Under the pieces are notes generated by a model. That model was given only the letters and a program-made list of their open reading frames with translations, did not search any database and was not told the origin of the DNA. The position numbers and the translations under genes were made by a program. DNA of 64,000 bases from Elysia chlorotica (taxonomy: Eukaryota > Mollusca > Gastropoda > Plakobranchidae), in NCBI GenBank assembly GCA_003991915.1, contig RQTK01000029.1, positions 28,943 through 92,942 of the forward strand, in the 5' to 3' direction. This document shows, piece after piece, positions 1 through 11,515 of this stretch. Position 1 is the first letter of the stretch. Every line of letters begins with the position of its first letter.

Positions 1-473
1 TGCAGTGTTTTTTTTTGCTAAGTTCACCAATTTTCAACGATCGAGGAGCTTTGAGAGAATTCAAACCAAATAGACCTTCCTCATGTAAGGACATGTTTGA
101 AAACAATCTCTGTCAGTGTAACTTTTGTCTTTTAATCATCATGCTGTGTTCTTGCCTGCACAAGTTTGTCAAATCTGTGCATCGTCTATTAGAATTTTAA
201 TCTTTATCTAAGTGTAAAGAAAGCATAGTGTGTTGCAAAATTGAGTACTACTATGTACTACTAGCTACCAGGACAAGCAACACTCCTTTTATTTCCAGAT
301 ATAATTTTTTAAATAAAATCTTCATTAGACCCAGATCAAGGAAATTTTTATTAATACCCAAAGTAAGGTGGATATATTGTAAAATCAAAGGGTGAAATGA
401 GCTTGTAAGTAATATAAGCACAAGACTTAAGATAGGGTATAGCAATGAGTAAAGTTTCTATTTTCCTCCATAG

Positions 474-3222
474 GTGGCTGTGCTGAAGAAGTGGATGATA
501 AAATTTTACACTCCGCTTTCATTCCATTTGGAGAAATCGTAGACATTCAAATGCCCTTGGATTATGAAACAGGTGAATATTTATTATTACATATATTACT
601 GTTTAGTACACATAAATTATAAATTTCAAATGTGCTGTTACGTCTACTTTATTTACTTGCCTACCATTTGAATGAAGTAAAATTTTGTTTACTTGAAAGT
701 TTAAATTTTTTGTTTTGTTGTCTAAATTTCAAAAGTGAACATAATATATGGATAAATTCCTGACACCAGGTTTCTGAAGGGGACAATCAATTAAACGATA
801 TTGAATACTCTATAAAATTGAAGAAATCATGCATGTATAAAAAAAACAAAAACCCAGAAGGATTTATACAACAGTTAATGTTCATGGAAGGTTTGGATAG
901 CTGTAATCATAGTGTAATGGCATTCACAAAAATAAATGGGGTTCTTGTAGAAGGAGATTGTCTACTGCCACTGTTGTTAGATTTAGCTTCCTGCTTTCTT
1001 GACTATCTTGAGCAGTCACATATTTAGCAGTGACATTATGCAGATGTTTATTGTACATAATTTTTAGAATAGTTTACTCTTTACACTCTAATATAATATT
1101 AGGATTTCAGAGATAAAATGTTTGAATCAGAATGTTTTATAAATACATAATTATGGTAATTTGTGTGCTGGATATTTTGGCATGAGTAATGTGGCTTTAA
1201 TGAATGTAAATTTAATTTCTTTAAATTTTCAAAATAATGTTTCTTTTCATATCACAGAAAAACACAGAGGATTCGGTTTCATTGAATTTGAGTCAGCCGA
1301 GGTGAGTTTAGTGACTCAATGTATTCCAATTGTCTATAGCTATTGTTAAAACAAAATTTGCCTTTGAAAAGAAAGTAGAAATTCACATCCTAGCAGTGTT
1401 AGCATATCTTTCTGCAATTTTATGTCAACTCAATCATCTTCTGCAGGTTATTACATGTAACTAGTACATATAATTACACGTAACTAGTACGCATAATTAC
1501 ACATAACTAGTACACGTAATTACACATAACTAGTACACAGTAAGTAAAGTTAATTTTAATGTTGCTGGTTACACCCTCTCCCTAGGTTTTTTTTTAATGA
1601 CTTACTTTCTCTTCATTGCAAGCTCTGTTTTAAATTTTTCTCTGGCACCCAATTTGTTTGAGAATCAGTTTGTCTTGTTTCCTGAGGGGCATGTTTTTAG
1701 ATGGAGAATGTTGTATAGTGTAGTATTTTTGTACTAACATGGCTATTAGTTTTATTACTAAAAATAGCGTTCATTGCCACATGATCCAGGATGCTGCCCA
1801 TGCCATTGATAACATGAATGACTCCGAGCTCTTTGGTCGAACGATTCGTGTCAACTTGGCAAAGCCAATGAAAGTGAAGGAAGGAGCCTCAAGAGCAGGT
1901 ATGTCAAGTCATTTTAGATTTATACATCTTAGATGTTTGTTCTGCGGTTTGAATGATAATAAATTGACAACACATTATGTCAATTGTGTAATATTAGCAT
2001 TTTTGGCTATATCCATACATTTTTTTTTCTTCGAAAAAGTTAGAGAATGAGCACAAAATCTATATTATTATAATATGATGAATGTCATTTTTTCTCCTCC
2101 AAATTAAAAAATATCTGACATAGACTCCATAGGTAAGGAGTAGGAAGTTTGTGAAATTGATTTATCATGATAAATTATTTGTATTGTCCTCATTGTTTTG
2201 AACCTAGTGAGCTGGCAAAGTTTATTCATTTTTAATGGCTACCTCTTTTGTTTCTCCTATATAGTTACCACCTTTTATTTATTTTTTTTCTAAATTTCAT
2301 GAAATTTAAATGCCTTAACTAAGTTTTGAGATAATTGAATAAGTCTGTTTAATCTGCTTCTAATTTTTGTAGCCGTACTATCCACAAATGAATTTAATTA
2401 ATTTTTATGTAATTCCATTAAATTTGTTAAAACTCTGTTTCCATATTATGAATGTATAACCTGCTGTACTTTGGACATCAGTGTGGGCGGACGATACCTG
2501 GCTGCAGCAGCATGCAGGGGAGACTCTCAAAGACAAAGAGAATGATGAGGGGAAGGTCGAGGGAGACACAGAAGGCAAGGGAGAAAAAAGGTCACAAGAT
2601 GATGCAGAGGTTGGTAAAAATAGAAAAATAAATGTCTTTTTTAGACGTGTTTCTAAACTCGTCAAAAGAATTTTTTTTTTTTTTTAGTAATGTCTTATTG
2701 TTTATTAATATTATCTTAACAATTTTGTATTTTTGTAATTAAAACTACAATTTATCCAATGTCTGTTGGAAAATGGGTTAATAAATTTTCTAAGACTTTT
2801 TCTGGCAAATCTTAATGAATATATATATATCTTATCAAATAACCTTTTCTTATTGTTCACATCATCATTTTGTTTTTAATGTATATTTTATTGAATATTC
2901 AATAACGTTAGAAACTTACATATTGATGCTTTTTTTTTTTAAATAAAAAAACCCCCTCAGAGCACTGCAACAGCTGCAAAGAAGTCAAAGCCAGCAGGCA
3001 ATCCCCAAGTGTACATGGATATCAAGATGGGAACCAAAGATATTGGAAGGATCATCATTGAGCTAAGAGCAGATGTTGTTCCTAAGACTGCAGGTATGAT
3101 ATAATGTTTCAGAGGAGAAATAACATACAGATGGATATTTTGTTTTGTTTTTTAGCTTTTCCAATTTATGAACTGCATGAATATGAAATAATAATAATGA
3201 TAATATGAAGAAGAAAAATCAC

Positions 3223-3256
<34 letters not shown>

Positions 3257-4689
3257 GTAGCGCCCACGATACACACGACTCGCTGTGCAACTCCATCACC
3301 GAACCAGATAGCTCAGTTGGTAGAGCGTTCGACTTGCATGCCGCAGGTCCCTGGTTCGAATCCCACAAACTCTACGTCTTATAAATAATAATAATAATAC
3401 TAATGATTACAACAGCAGTGAGGAGCTAGGACTTTGTTTGTCTTTAATGGTCGAAAATCATAAAGTTAATCCAGATCAAGTGAGAACGAACCAAATATGG
3501 GGTTGTTTTTTCTTTCACAAGAGAACATTTTCCATGCTTTGTTAGTTGTGTGAGTGTCATTTTTTTGAAAAACTTGAAGCTATTGGAAAAGTAAGTTATT
3601 GACATATTTTGTTTCAAAAGCTTATACAATTTTGTTGACAGCTCTTTATCTCTATATTCTATTGTTCTAAATGCTCTTTGTACGCCTTTCTTTGCAGAAA
3701 TCTAGAATATAAAAAAAGAATATTGCTTTCATGATTAGCATTTATATGTAGTTGATTTATAGATTCCAATCTTTTTAATCATTTAGAACAAATAGTTAAC
3801 ACATCTTAGAAACGTTTTTTTTTATTGATTTTTTTTCTTTCCCACAGAGAACTTCAGATGCTTATGCACTCATGAAAAAGGCTTTGGCTTTAAGGGCTGC
3901 ACATTTCACAGAATCATCCCTCAATTTGTATCCTCATTCAAATCATGTATTATGCGTTATTGTCACAGCCAATTTTTTTTTCATGATTGAGCTACATAAT
4001 TTATATATATTCATTCATACCAAACTGTTTAAACCCTTAGGTAATAAAAACAGGCTGTACTTGTTGTTTTTTTTCATTAGGTATGAAGAATAGACTACAG
4101 GTAGGTGCTAAGAAAGAATATTAATACACCTTGGTTTGGGCCTGGGGCAGTGTATAGAATGTGAAAATGGTTTAACCTTGAGCAAGTCAAATCATGTTGT
4201 GAATTTTGTATTATTTTTATTGGTGCGGGAGTAATCTTTCCTACTATATAATTTAATATTTTCTTAACCAAGTTTTAAGATGTGCCAAGGAGGTGATTTT
4301 ACAAATCACAATGGAACTGGAGGAAAAAGCATATATGGACGCAAATTTGATGATGAGAATTTCATATTAAAACACACGGGAGCCGGTAATGATTTTTTAA
4401 AACGTCAAACTAGTTTTTTTTTTATTATTTAAAGTAAGATTGTGCATGCAGCTAAGCAATTAGACATAGATACAAGACTAATCTTTATTTTTGTTAGCAA
4501 GTCTTGTATGTATAATGGTCATCAAACTTCCACTCAGTTTTACATAAAAGTCGGATTATGGAAAATTTGTCTTCTTCTTCTTCTTCGTCGTCGACTTCGT
4601 CTTCTCCTCCTCCTCCTCCTTCTTCGTCGTCTTCTCCTCCTCCTCTTCCTCCTCCTCCTCCTCCTTCTTCTTCTTCTTTTTCTTCTTCT

Positions 4690-4736
<47 letters not shown>

Positions 4737-4743
4737 TTCTTCT

Positions 4744-4774
<31 letters not shown>

Positions 4775-7627
4775 TTTAATGGGCCGTACGGCAGTCTAAG
4801 CCTGCGACCAACAACATATTTTTGTGGTTGGGAACTCAGAACGGAAAGTTTTGACCTGTCCAAGACGACCACCTGTCCAAGACGACCACTTTGACCCAGG
4901 ATCTTCAGTGGTCGTCTTAGACAGGTTTGACTGTACATTACATTTATGATGGCACTTAGACACACTGACAGATTTATTTGTTTCTTTGGTAATCAAAATT
5001 AGTTTTTCAGTTGGTGCTATAAAACACTGAAGAAAACTAAAAAAAAAAAAAAATTCAAACTAGTCATTGTATAGTAAAGTTTCCTCTACTGCTCCAGCTC
5101 TTGCTTTTTTGGACTTTTTTTTCTTGATCAGCTGTAAAGCTTGCTTTGTCCTCCTTACTACTAGTTTTGAATTGTTTCTTTTTTGTTTCTTTAGCTATAA
5201 TCTTAAATTACGAGAGGTTTAACTGCAGCGTAATTGTTAAAAGATCTAATTTAAAAAGTGATGCTTAAGTTAGTGAGGAAAATTAGTTTTTGTGTAAATC
5301 AGCAATTTCTCTGCGGATCTAAAGATTTTAAAAAGTACACCAAAACACTAATATTGGTATAATACATAAACATTATTTAAGACTGCTGGTCCAATATCCT
5401 CCCACATTTGTCATTAGTACTGAGTCATCATTAACACCAAAGCTATCCATTATCTTCAATCTTTTTTAATCAACCGAATCAATGCTTAATTTCGATCCTG
5501 GCCATGAAGTTTGTAACATATGTAGTTTTCTCTATTTCACAGGTGTTTTATCAATGGCTAATTCAGGACCAAACACAAATGGGTCTCAGTTCTTTTTAAC
5601 AACAGAGAAAACAGACTGGTGAGAATAATTCACTTTATTTAACTATAGAAAAAAGAGTTTTTTTTTTTTTTTGTTGTTTTTTAATAGGGATACCAGAAAA
5701 CTCTGTTGGTATGGCTCTAGACTTGTAATCAAGAGTTCTAAGATTCAAATCCCATTTTATAACATGTTTCTGTTAAACCTAAGGGGATTTGAAACTAGTC
5801 ATACATTCTTTTTCCATAATAATAAGTGAATCTATATTATTAATTATACCAAATATATTTAACACCTGATCCTATAAATTTATTTTCTTTCTCTTCTGTT
5901 TTGTTGTTGTTGTTTTCTTTTGTTATGCAACTCAGCAACTGGAAGAACATGCTTTAAAAGAAACTAATGAATGTCTACAAGCTAGCTAGTTAGTCATGAA
6001 CAGTTAACCCATGCAGCGCTTTGAAAGCCACCAAACAGCGTTTAGCAGGGGTGATCAGATGTGAAAAATTAGGGGTGTGGCAGTACTGTTCAGCTGGTTA
6101 ACTGTTGCTCTGAGTGTCACATTTTTTTCGCCAATATTTTTTTTCCATTATTTCTATTTATAAGTTCATAAAACTATATATTTCTATTGCGCTGAGAAGT
6201 TCATTAATTTCACTATCTTGTTTGTTTCTGCTTTTTAATAATCGTTTATTATGAAAATTGAAAATGAAAGTTCTACAATACAGTAAACTCAGTACAGTGT
6301 AAAAGTGAGCCAGTTGCAATTACAAGCCAACAGTCTTACGAATAGAACAAGCCTGAGTTCAACATGCAATGTGGCCAGCACCTATTTCACATCAGTGTGT
6401 GTGTGTGTCTGTCTTTGTGTCTTGTGAGGCGGTGTTTGACACTTCTATGTGAATCAGTCAAAGCATGGCTTTCATCACCATCTTCCCTTACAATGGTCCA
6501 AAGGTCTTTATACACAGGGACTAAACACTGCCAATTTACCCAAAACCTCTACGGAGGGGGGAGAGTGGGGGTATCTTGCTCCTTCCACAACCCTTTTCTT
6601 TCTTAGAGATTTAGACTATGATCACTGATATAATAACCGTCATAATGTGACTGGAAGGCTGAAAATCCTCCAAACTTTTCATTGATCTCATTGGTTAACA
6701 TTTTAAGAGCCTGTACACCCATACACGAGTTTGTTTTGTGACCAAAAAAAAAGAAGAAATAAAAGATATTTAAATTAAAGGACTACTACCAGTGTTAGTT
6801 ACTCGGCACCCCACAGTGCCCAGTTGGAAGGTGCTAAGTCAGTGAAGTAACCGAGAGCGGAACCAGTAGTTCTTTCACAGCAGCAGTGAACTGATGCGCC
6901 AGGCTTACTGGGTTATTTGAACACTATGGTAATTTATAAATTTATGTTCCCTACTCAGGTCACAAATTTTTCTTTCAGGCTGGATGGAAAGCATGTTGTT
7001 TTTGGCAAGGTGATTGAAGGGATGAATATTGTGCGAAAAATGGAGGTAAAAATCTATATGAAGATGTCATTTTGTAGCTCTTTATTGTCTATGCAGTGAT
7101 ACTGAGTTATTTTAAAATTCTAGCTTTACTCTGTGAAATAGAAGAACACTAATGGGTAAGATTTTAGCATTATTATTTATTGCTGATTATGATAGTATGT
7201 TTAGACTTTTAGTCTGGTTATTTTGTGTCCTATATGTTTTCACAAGAATCTGATATAGAGACTGGACTCTTATTTATACCATTAGTTTTTATTCTGCTTA
7301 GCCTTTCCTGACTCCTGATTTTCATATTTATTATGTTTTTTAGACCTTGAAATGAATTAGCCCATAAATCATTAAATGAACTACAAAAAATGATACATAT
7401 CTCTTTTTTTCAAATGCCTTTTCTTTTTTTAGTGTGGTCTTTTCAGTTCTCAAAATTTAAGGATATGGGTTAGCTTTTTTTTTTGAGTAGTTCAACTTAC
7501 ACAGGCTACAAAATAACGAACTGTAGAAATTCATTGTCTCATAAATTTGTACTTTCAGGGTGCTGGAACTAAAAGTGGAAAAACGACAGAGAAAGTTGTC
7601 ATAGCCAGATGCGGAGAATTGGTCTGA
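474..7627 (+). CDS. PPIE: Peptidyl-prolyl cis-trans isomerase E (RRM + cyclophilin), first exon outside window
   Basis: Nuclear cyclophilin of the spliceosome: an N-terminal RNA-recognition motif joined to a cyclophilin domain that isomerises Xaa-Pro bonds. Coding exons by splice signals and phase: 474-572, 1258-1301, 1790-1898, 2482-2609, 2961-3093, 3848-3927, 4280-4385, 5543-5618, 6979-7045, 7559-7627 (TGA). The first exon, with the start codon and RNP2 strand, must lie left of position 1, because the first visible exon opens mid-codon just after the expected YVG. RNP1 reads RGFGFIEF; then [15 protein letters not shown]. An acidic, lysine-rich linker (exon 2482-2609) leads to the cyclophilin, where the active-site stretches [14 protein letters not shown] and [10 protein letters not shown] are all intact, so catalysis is expected. 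The end is RCGELV. All reading phases agree across the nine introns. It is convergent with COA7 downstream. The identification is strong. Confidence 0.95.
3180..3400 (+). repeat. tRNA-like SINE fragment flanked by (AAT)n
   Basis: Lies in a PPIE intron. Positions 3301-3378 carry a good pol III A box (TAGCTCAGTTGG) and B box (GGTTCGAATCC), but the would-be anticodon and acceptor stems do not pair, so it is not a working tRNA gene. AAT trinucleotide arrays lie on both sides (about 3185-3253 and 3380-3400), as expected for a SINE tail or insertion into a microsatellite. Confidence 0.6.
4566..4779 (+). repeat. Long polypyrimidine (CTT/TCC)n tract in PPIE intron
   Basis: About 215 bases made almost entirely of C and T, beginning as mixed CTT/CGT/TCC triplets and becoming a nearly pure TTC repeat. 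Open frames across it (poly-Ser, poly-Leu, poly-Arg) are artefacts of the repeat. It lies in the sense strand of the intron between PPIE exons 4280-4385 and 5543-5618. Confidence 0.95.
4786..4937. mobile_element. Degenerate miniature inverted-repeat element
   Basis: The right end (4909-4935) reads as GGTCGTCTTAGACAGG followed by TTTGACTGTA. Inverted and partly duplicated versions (CCTGTCCAAGACGACCAC, twice) lie at 4856-4889. A weaker left end may begin near 4786, directly after the pyrimidine tract. This sequence pattern resembles a widespread invertebrate Tc1/mariner-like MITE, but I cannot verify the family here. Confidence 0.45.
5690..5765 (+). repeat. Degenerate tRNA-derived fragment
   Basis: The segment reads like a decayed tRNA head: a D-arm-like stretch (GTTGGTATGGCTCTAGAC) and a B-box-like GATTCAAATCCC near 5735-5750. 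No complete cloverleaf can be drawn. It lies in a PPIE intron and is probably a SINE remnant. Confidence 0.35.
6284..6540 (+). repeat. Dispersed repeat R1, copy 1
   Basis: This stretch is clearly related to 16297-16905. Shared blocks include TAAACTCAG, AAAAGTGAGCCA, AATGTGG.CAGCACCT.TTTCACAT, a GTGTGTCTGTCT stretch and CATGGTCCA-like ends. It has no coding content. It lies in the PPIE intron 5619-6978 and lacks the insertion seen in the other copy. Confidence 0.6.
6620..6920 (+). repeat. Dispersed repeat R2, copy 1
   Basis: Matches 55515-55812 at many positions: GACTGGAAGGCTGA, ATTTTAAGAGCCTGTACACCCA, GTGCTAAGTCAGTGAA, TAGTTCTTTCACAGC and a GCGCCA end. Both copies are non-coding. The family is not recognised; being directly next to R1 here may be chance or may indicate a composite element. 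Confidence 0.6.
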
Positions 7628-7887
7628 CACTGTTTTCACATCAATATTAAACATTTTTGTTCATGAACTGGATGTGAAGTAGAGAAAAAGGAAAGAAAAG
7701 ACAACGTTTTGGCAATGGGAAGAAATATTTTTTTTAGAAGAATTAAACGCCCATATGTGGTTTTACATACATACACGTTGAAACTATAGCTTTCCAAAAA
7801 TATGTTACTCATTGAAATGAGAATGCATTGTCATTGTCTGCAATAATGAGGATCAGTGCTAAGCCAATTTTTTTTCATATATGGCTA

Positions 7888-7893
7888 AATAAA
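7888..7893 (+). promoter_or_regulatory. Candidate PPIE polyadenylation signal
   Basis: An AATAAA hexamer lies about 260 bases after the PPIE stop codon. Further AATAAA hexamers occur near 8365 and 8738, so the site actually used cannot be decided from sequence. Confidence 0.45.
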
Positions 7894-10088
7894 AAGTTTC
7901 TGCATAGTGTTTCTTAAAGGGGATAATGGACTTTTTATTATAACTCAGCATTTGGCTCATTACAAAAAACATTATTTTTCACAGCTTTTAAATGGTCTAT
8001 GTATATCTAACATGTATGCTTTGTTTTTTTTCACCACCTTTCACATCATAACTGAGCTAGCAGAATGGCATTTAGTTATATAAGAAACATTTATTCCTTT
8101 TGTTTTTCTTTAGGTAAAAACAAACTCAAGCACTTCAAATTTAAATTCACTTTGAGATTATGATTATTGGTCTAACACTATAGCCTACCCGTATGCTAAT
8201 GTCAAAAGGCATATTTTTTTTTTTACCAATGCCATCCTGCTTGCCCTGTGATGACATATGTATAAAAACATTAAAACTATATGTCTAAATTAGATAACTT
8301 GATTTTCATTTTGGCTTGATATTGTACCCATTCACATAGTATAGAAATTAAATGATAAATAAAAAATATGTTAATACCGTACAATGACAACAAAAAAAAG
8401 ATGGCAAAGCTTTCTTTTTGGCAGCAGTTAAGATTTCTATTGATAATCTTTACTCAGTGCTTGACAAAATGATCTATGCGTTAAAATATTTTTTCAGCTA
8501 TCTTTACTTGTTACTGATACAAAGTCTACAAAGGTAGATGGAAGGGAGAAAGTGGAGGGGAGTGAGAGAGATATTGAATTGTGTGTGTGTGCATGTTCTT
8601 TTTCCAGGAGAAGAAACCAATGTGTATATATTTTTTGAGACTTTTTTGACTAACAAATATTTCACAATGATTTTCATTATATCAAAACACTCACGCTTGT
8701 TGATACTTGTTTCTGTCATTTTTAAAAACACTCTCATGAAAATAAAAAACCTGTCGCCATCGTTTAAATAGCTTTGAGTTGATTAAGAGTTAATTATGGA
8801 CTGCTGATTGTAATTGAAAAACACATTTAAAAAGAACATGCCTTTAGGCCCATACTCCAGGAACAAAATACCCCTTCATGGGTGAAAAATAAGTTTCATT
8901 TGACACACTTAACCAGTGTGAACCTTTTACTTTTCTTTCGCTCAGTAAATTTATTTAGTTTAACAAGTGTGAATCTTTTACTTTTCTTTCGCTCTGTAAA
9001 TTTATTTAGTTTAACAAGTGTGAATCTTTACTTTTCTTTCGCTCAGTAAATTTATTTAGTTTAAGAAGTTTGTCAAGTCATTAAAACTAGTACAACTAGA
9101 GTGATGCAGTGCCAATTTTATTTTTTATGCCAAATTTCCTTTGCAAAAGAAACAAAGCTGACAAATGCTGTAAATTAGGGATAATATTCTTCAAGGATAC
9201 AAATAAATGACAGCTAAAGTGACATAATCCCCGAGATCAGATTAAGTTTATATATTATTACATACCTTAGAAAAGTTTCACTGAAATGATAATAATGCCA
9301 CCTTCATTCAGCTTGTATTTTCAGTAAAGTGGAAGTAAATTAGATTATTTAAAAATACAGTTTTGCACAACTCAATTGAATTTTCAATACTTTCAGAACC
9401 AATTGTCAATATAAAAATGCACCCACAGAAAATGAATAAATCATTTTTTTTTATATTATAAGTGTGACTAGCCAATTGCTAGTCTCTTGCTATCCAATAT
9501 CCTCAGTCACTAGTCTATCAGTTAGATAGTCAAGTTTGATAAAGAAAATAATGTTTAATAAAACTTTATAAATTCATTAGAAATGCTCATATCTGATCTA
9601 AGAAATACCTTATGAGACAATCAATCTCCCTTGCATGATTCGTAATTTTATTTTTTAATAATTAATTTTCCTTTGCTAGTATTCTTAAGTTTTTACTCAA
9701 CATTAAATTGTTAAAAACAAAAGTGAAAATTTATGTAACAAGACACACTTTTAATCCATTAACAAATGAAATGAGGTACATGCACATGAAAAGTATCCTA
9801 TCCAATAGATAGTTTGAAGTCACTCTTTTCTTCTCCACCTATAATCTGCTTCAATGTTATAATGGATAAACTGACCAATTGAAATCACTAATTTGAAAAA
9901 AAATCATATTTAAAAATGTCCTGATGCTTCTTTTAAAAATGGAAAAATAAATAAAGCAACAAAAATACCATGCATATATCATATATGTTTCTTTTTCAGG
10001 AAAGAAAATTAACAATAACATATATGAAAATCCACTTTTATACACATTCAAATGTTCATTTCTTGATATAGGCTGCTTGAAAACGTTA
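7894..10088. other. Convergent intergenic region PPIE / COA7
   Basis: No gene is visible. The stretch is AT-rich and holds a three-unit 51-bp tandem repeat (listed separately). It presumably contains the 3' untranslated ends of both convergent genes. Confidence 0.6.
8911..9062. repeat. 51-bp tandem repeat, three copies
   Basis: Units start at 8911, 8962 and 9013 and are nearly identical, with single-base differences such as CTCAG versus CTCTG. Each unit contains TTTATT, which reads AATAAA on the minus strand, the strand on which COA7 is transcribed about 1 kb upstream. Confidence 0.85.
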
Positions 10089-11474
10089 TCATTCATTCAG
10101 TGAAACAGTTGGCTGTTTCTTCTTCATCTGTTCACTCAACTCTTTTGTTCTTTGCCTGGCCTCCAGTGACAATGTCTGATTCTTCTCTGTTCCGTTTCCA
10201 TGACGGTACATCAAACTCAAGTTATTACAAGCAAACATATTTCCTAATTCACATCCAGATTTTGCCACCTCAAAAGCTTTTTTCAAGTTCTTTTCAACAA
10301 AGGTGCCCATAAGATAAAAGGCACTGAGCCTATAGCACGCCTCTCCATCCTTGAGATTGCATGCCTTGTCGAGAAGTGCCACAGCTTTGTCCACGTTGGC
10401 CTGACTTTTTGCTTTGTCTGTCATTCTCAACTGAGCCGCGTTGAAGCAGCCACCTGCCAGGCCTAGATCGCAGCTCTTTTCATAGTACTGTAGCGCACTG
10501 ATCAGATCCACCTTGTTGCCAGGTACTCCTAATTTTTAGATAAAAATAGAACAAAACAAAAGAATTGAGTATATTTATGTAGGACAATATAGATTTACTG
10601 TATTTATATTATGGAAGAGGCTAGGGAGCCTGCAAATGGAGGGCCTCTATACTCTAGGCTAGAGAGCCTCCGAAATCTGATATTTATTTCAACATGTGTG
10701 TTCTTATTGTTCACAACATTTAGTATAAACTGCGACTTTAGGTTTTGTATTACATGTTCAGTGTTATCAAATCTGAAAACTGCGTGAAAATGAAAAAAAA
10801 TACTAATGGTTGTACTATTGCATAGATTTCTAAGTACTGGCTATGGCAACACAAGGGCTATTAAAGCTGTTCTTTCCTCTTTCTACATATTTATCACCAT
10901 AACACATTGTCAGTTTTAAGGAAATAAACTGCTTAAATTGGCTTTGAGATTGAATTTTGGCCTTTCAAGAACATGAGTATCTACATACACTGTGACCTTA
11001 GACCTAAAACCACAGTTTTCTTACAAGTCTTATACTTGGTAACGCCCAGATAGGGACTTCATTGGTCATAGTTTGTACTTACTTTCCTGGGCCTTTAATA
11101 GGAGTTGATCATGTACATAATAAATGTTTTTACTTATAAACTTATGTAATTTTATGATTTTTTTTTTTCAATCCAGGAATTTTCTTTAACTCAGATTGGA
11201 TGTAATAAATAAATTGATTGTAATGTTTCATAAGTTCAGCGCATAAGGAATTGTCCACTGAACTCCACCAAGCATGACATCATCTGCTATAATTGAGTCA
11301 GGCCAAAAAAAATTTAGAGTTAGATCTTGGAAATGTCAATTTTATAACTCCTCTTTATTTATTGTCCTTTATAGCAGCCTCTGTTGTAACAAAAAAACTC
11401 AATTAATTTGTAATAAAAAAAAACGCTCTTTGTCTCGTCTTTGTCTGTCTTTGTTTATGTCTCACTCGTGTGCA

Positions 11475-11515
<41 letters not shown>

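Noticed and set aside
3301-3378. A functional tRNA gene
   Set aside because: A and B boxes are good, but anticodon and acceptor stems do not pair, and AAT arrays abut it; best explained as SINE-derived.
4442-4965. Long open frames rich in Leu, Ser or Arg on both strands
   Set aside because: They are translations of the (CTT)n pyrimidine tract in a PPIE intron and have no independent coding signal.
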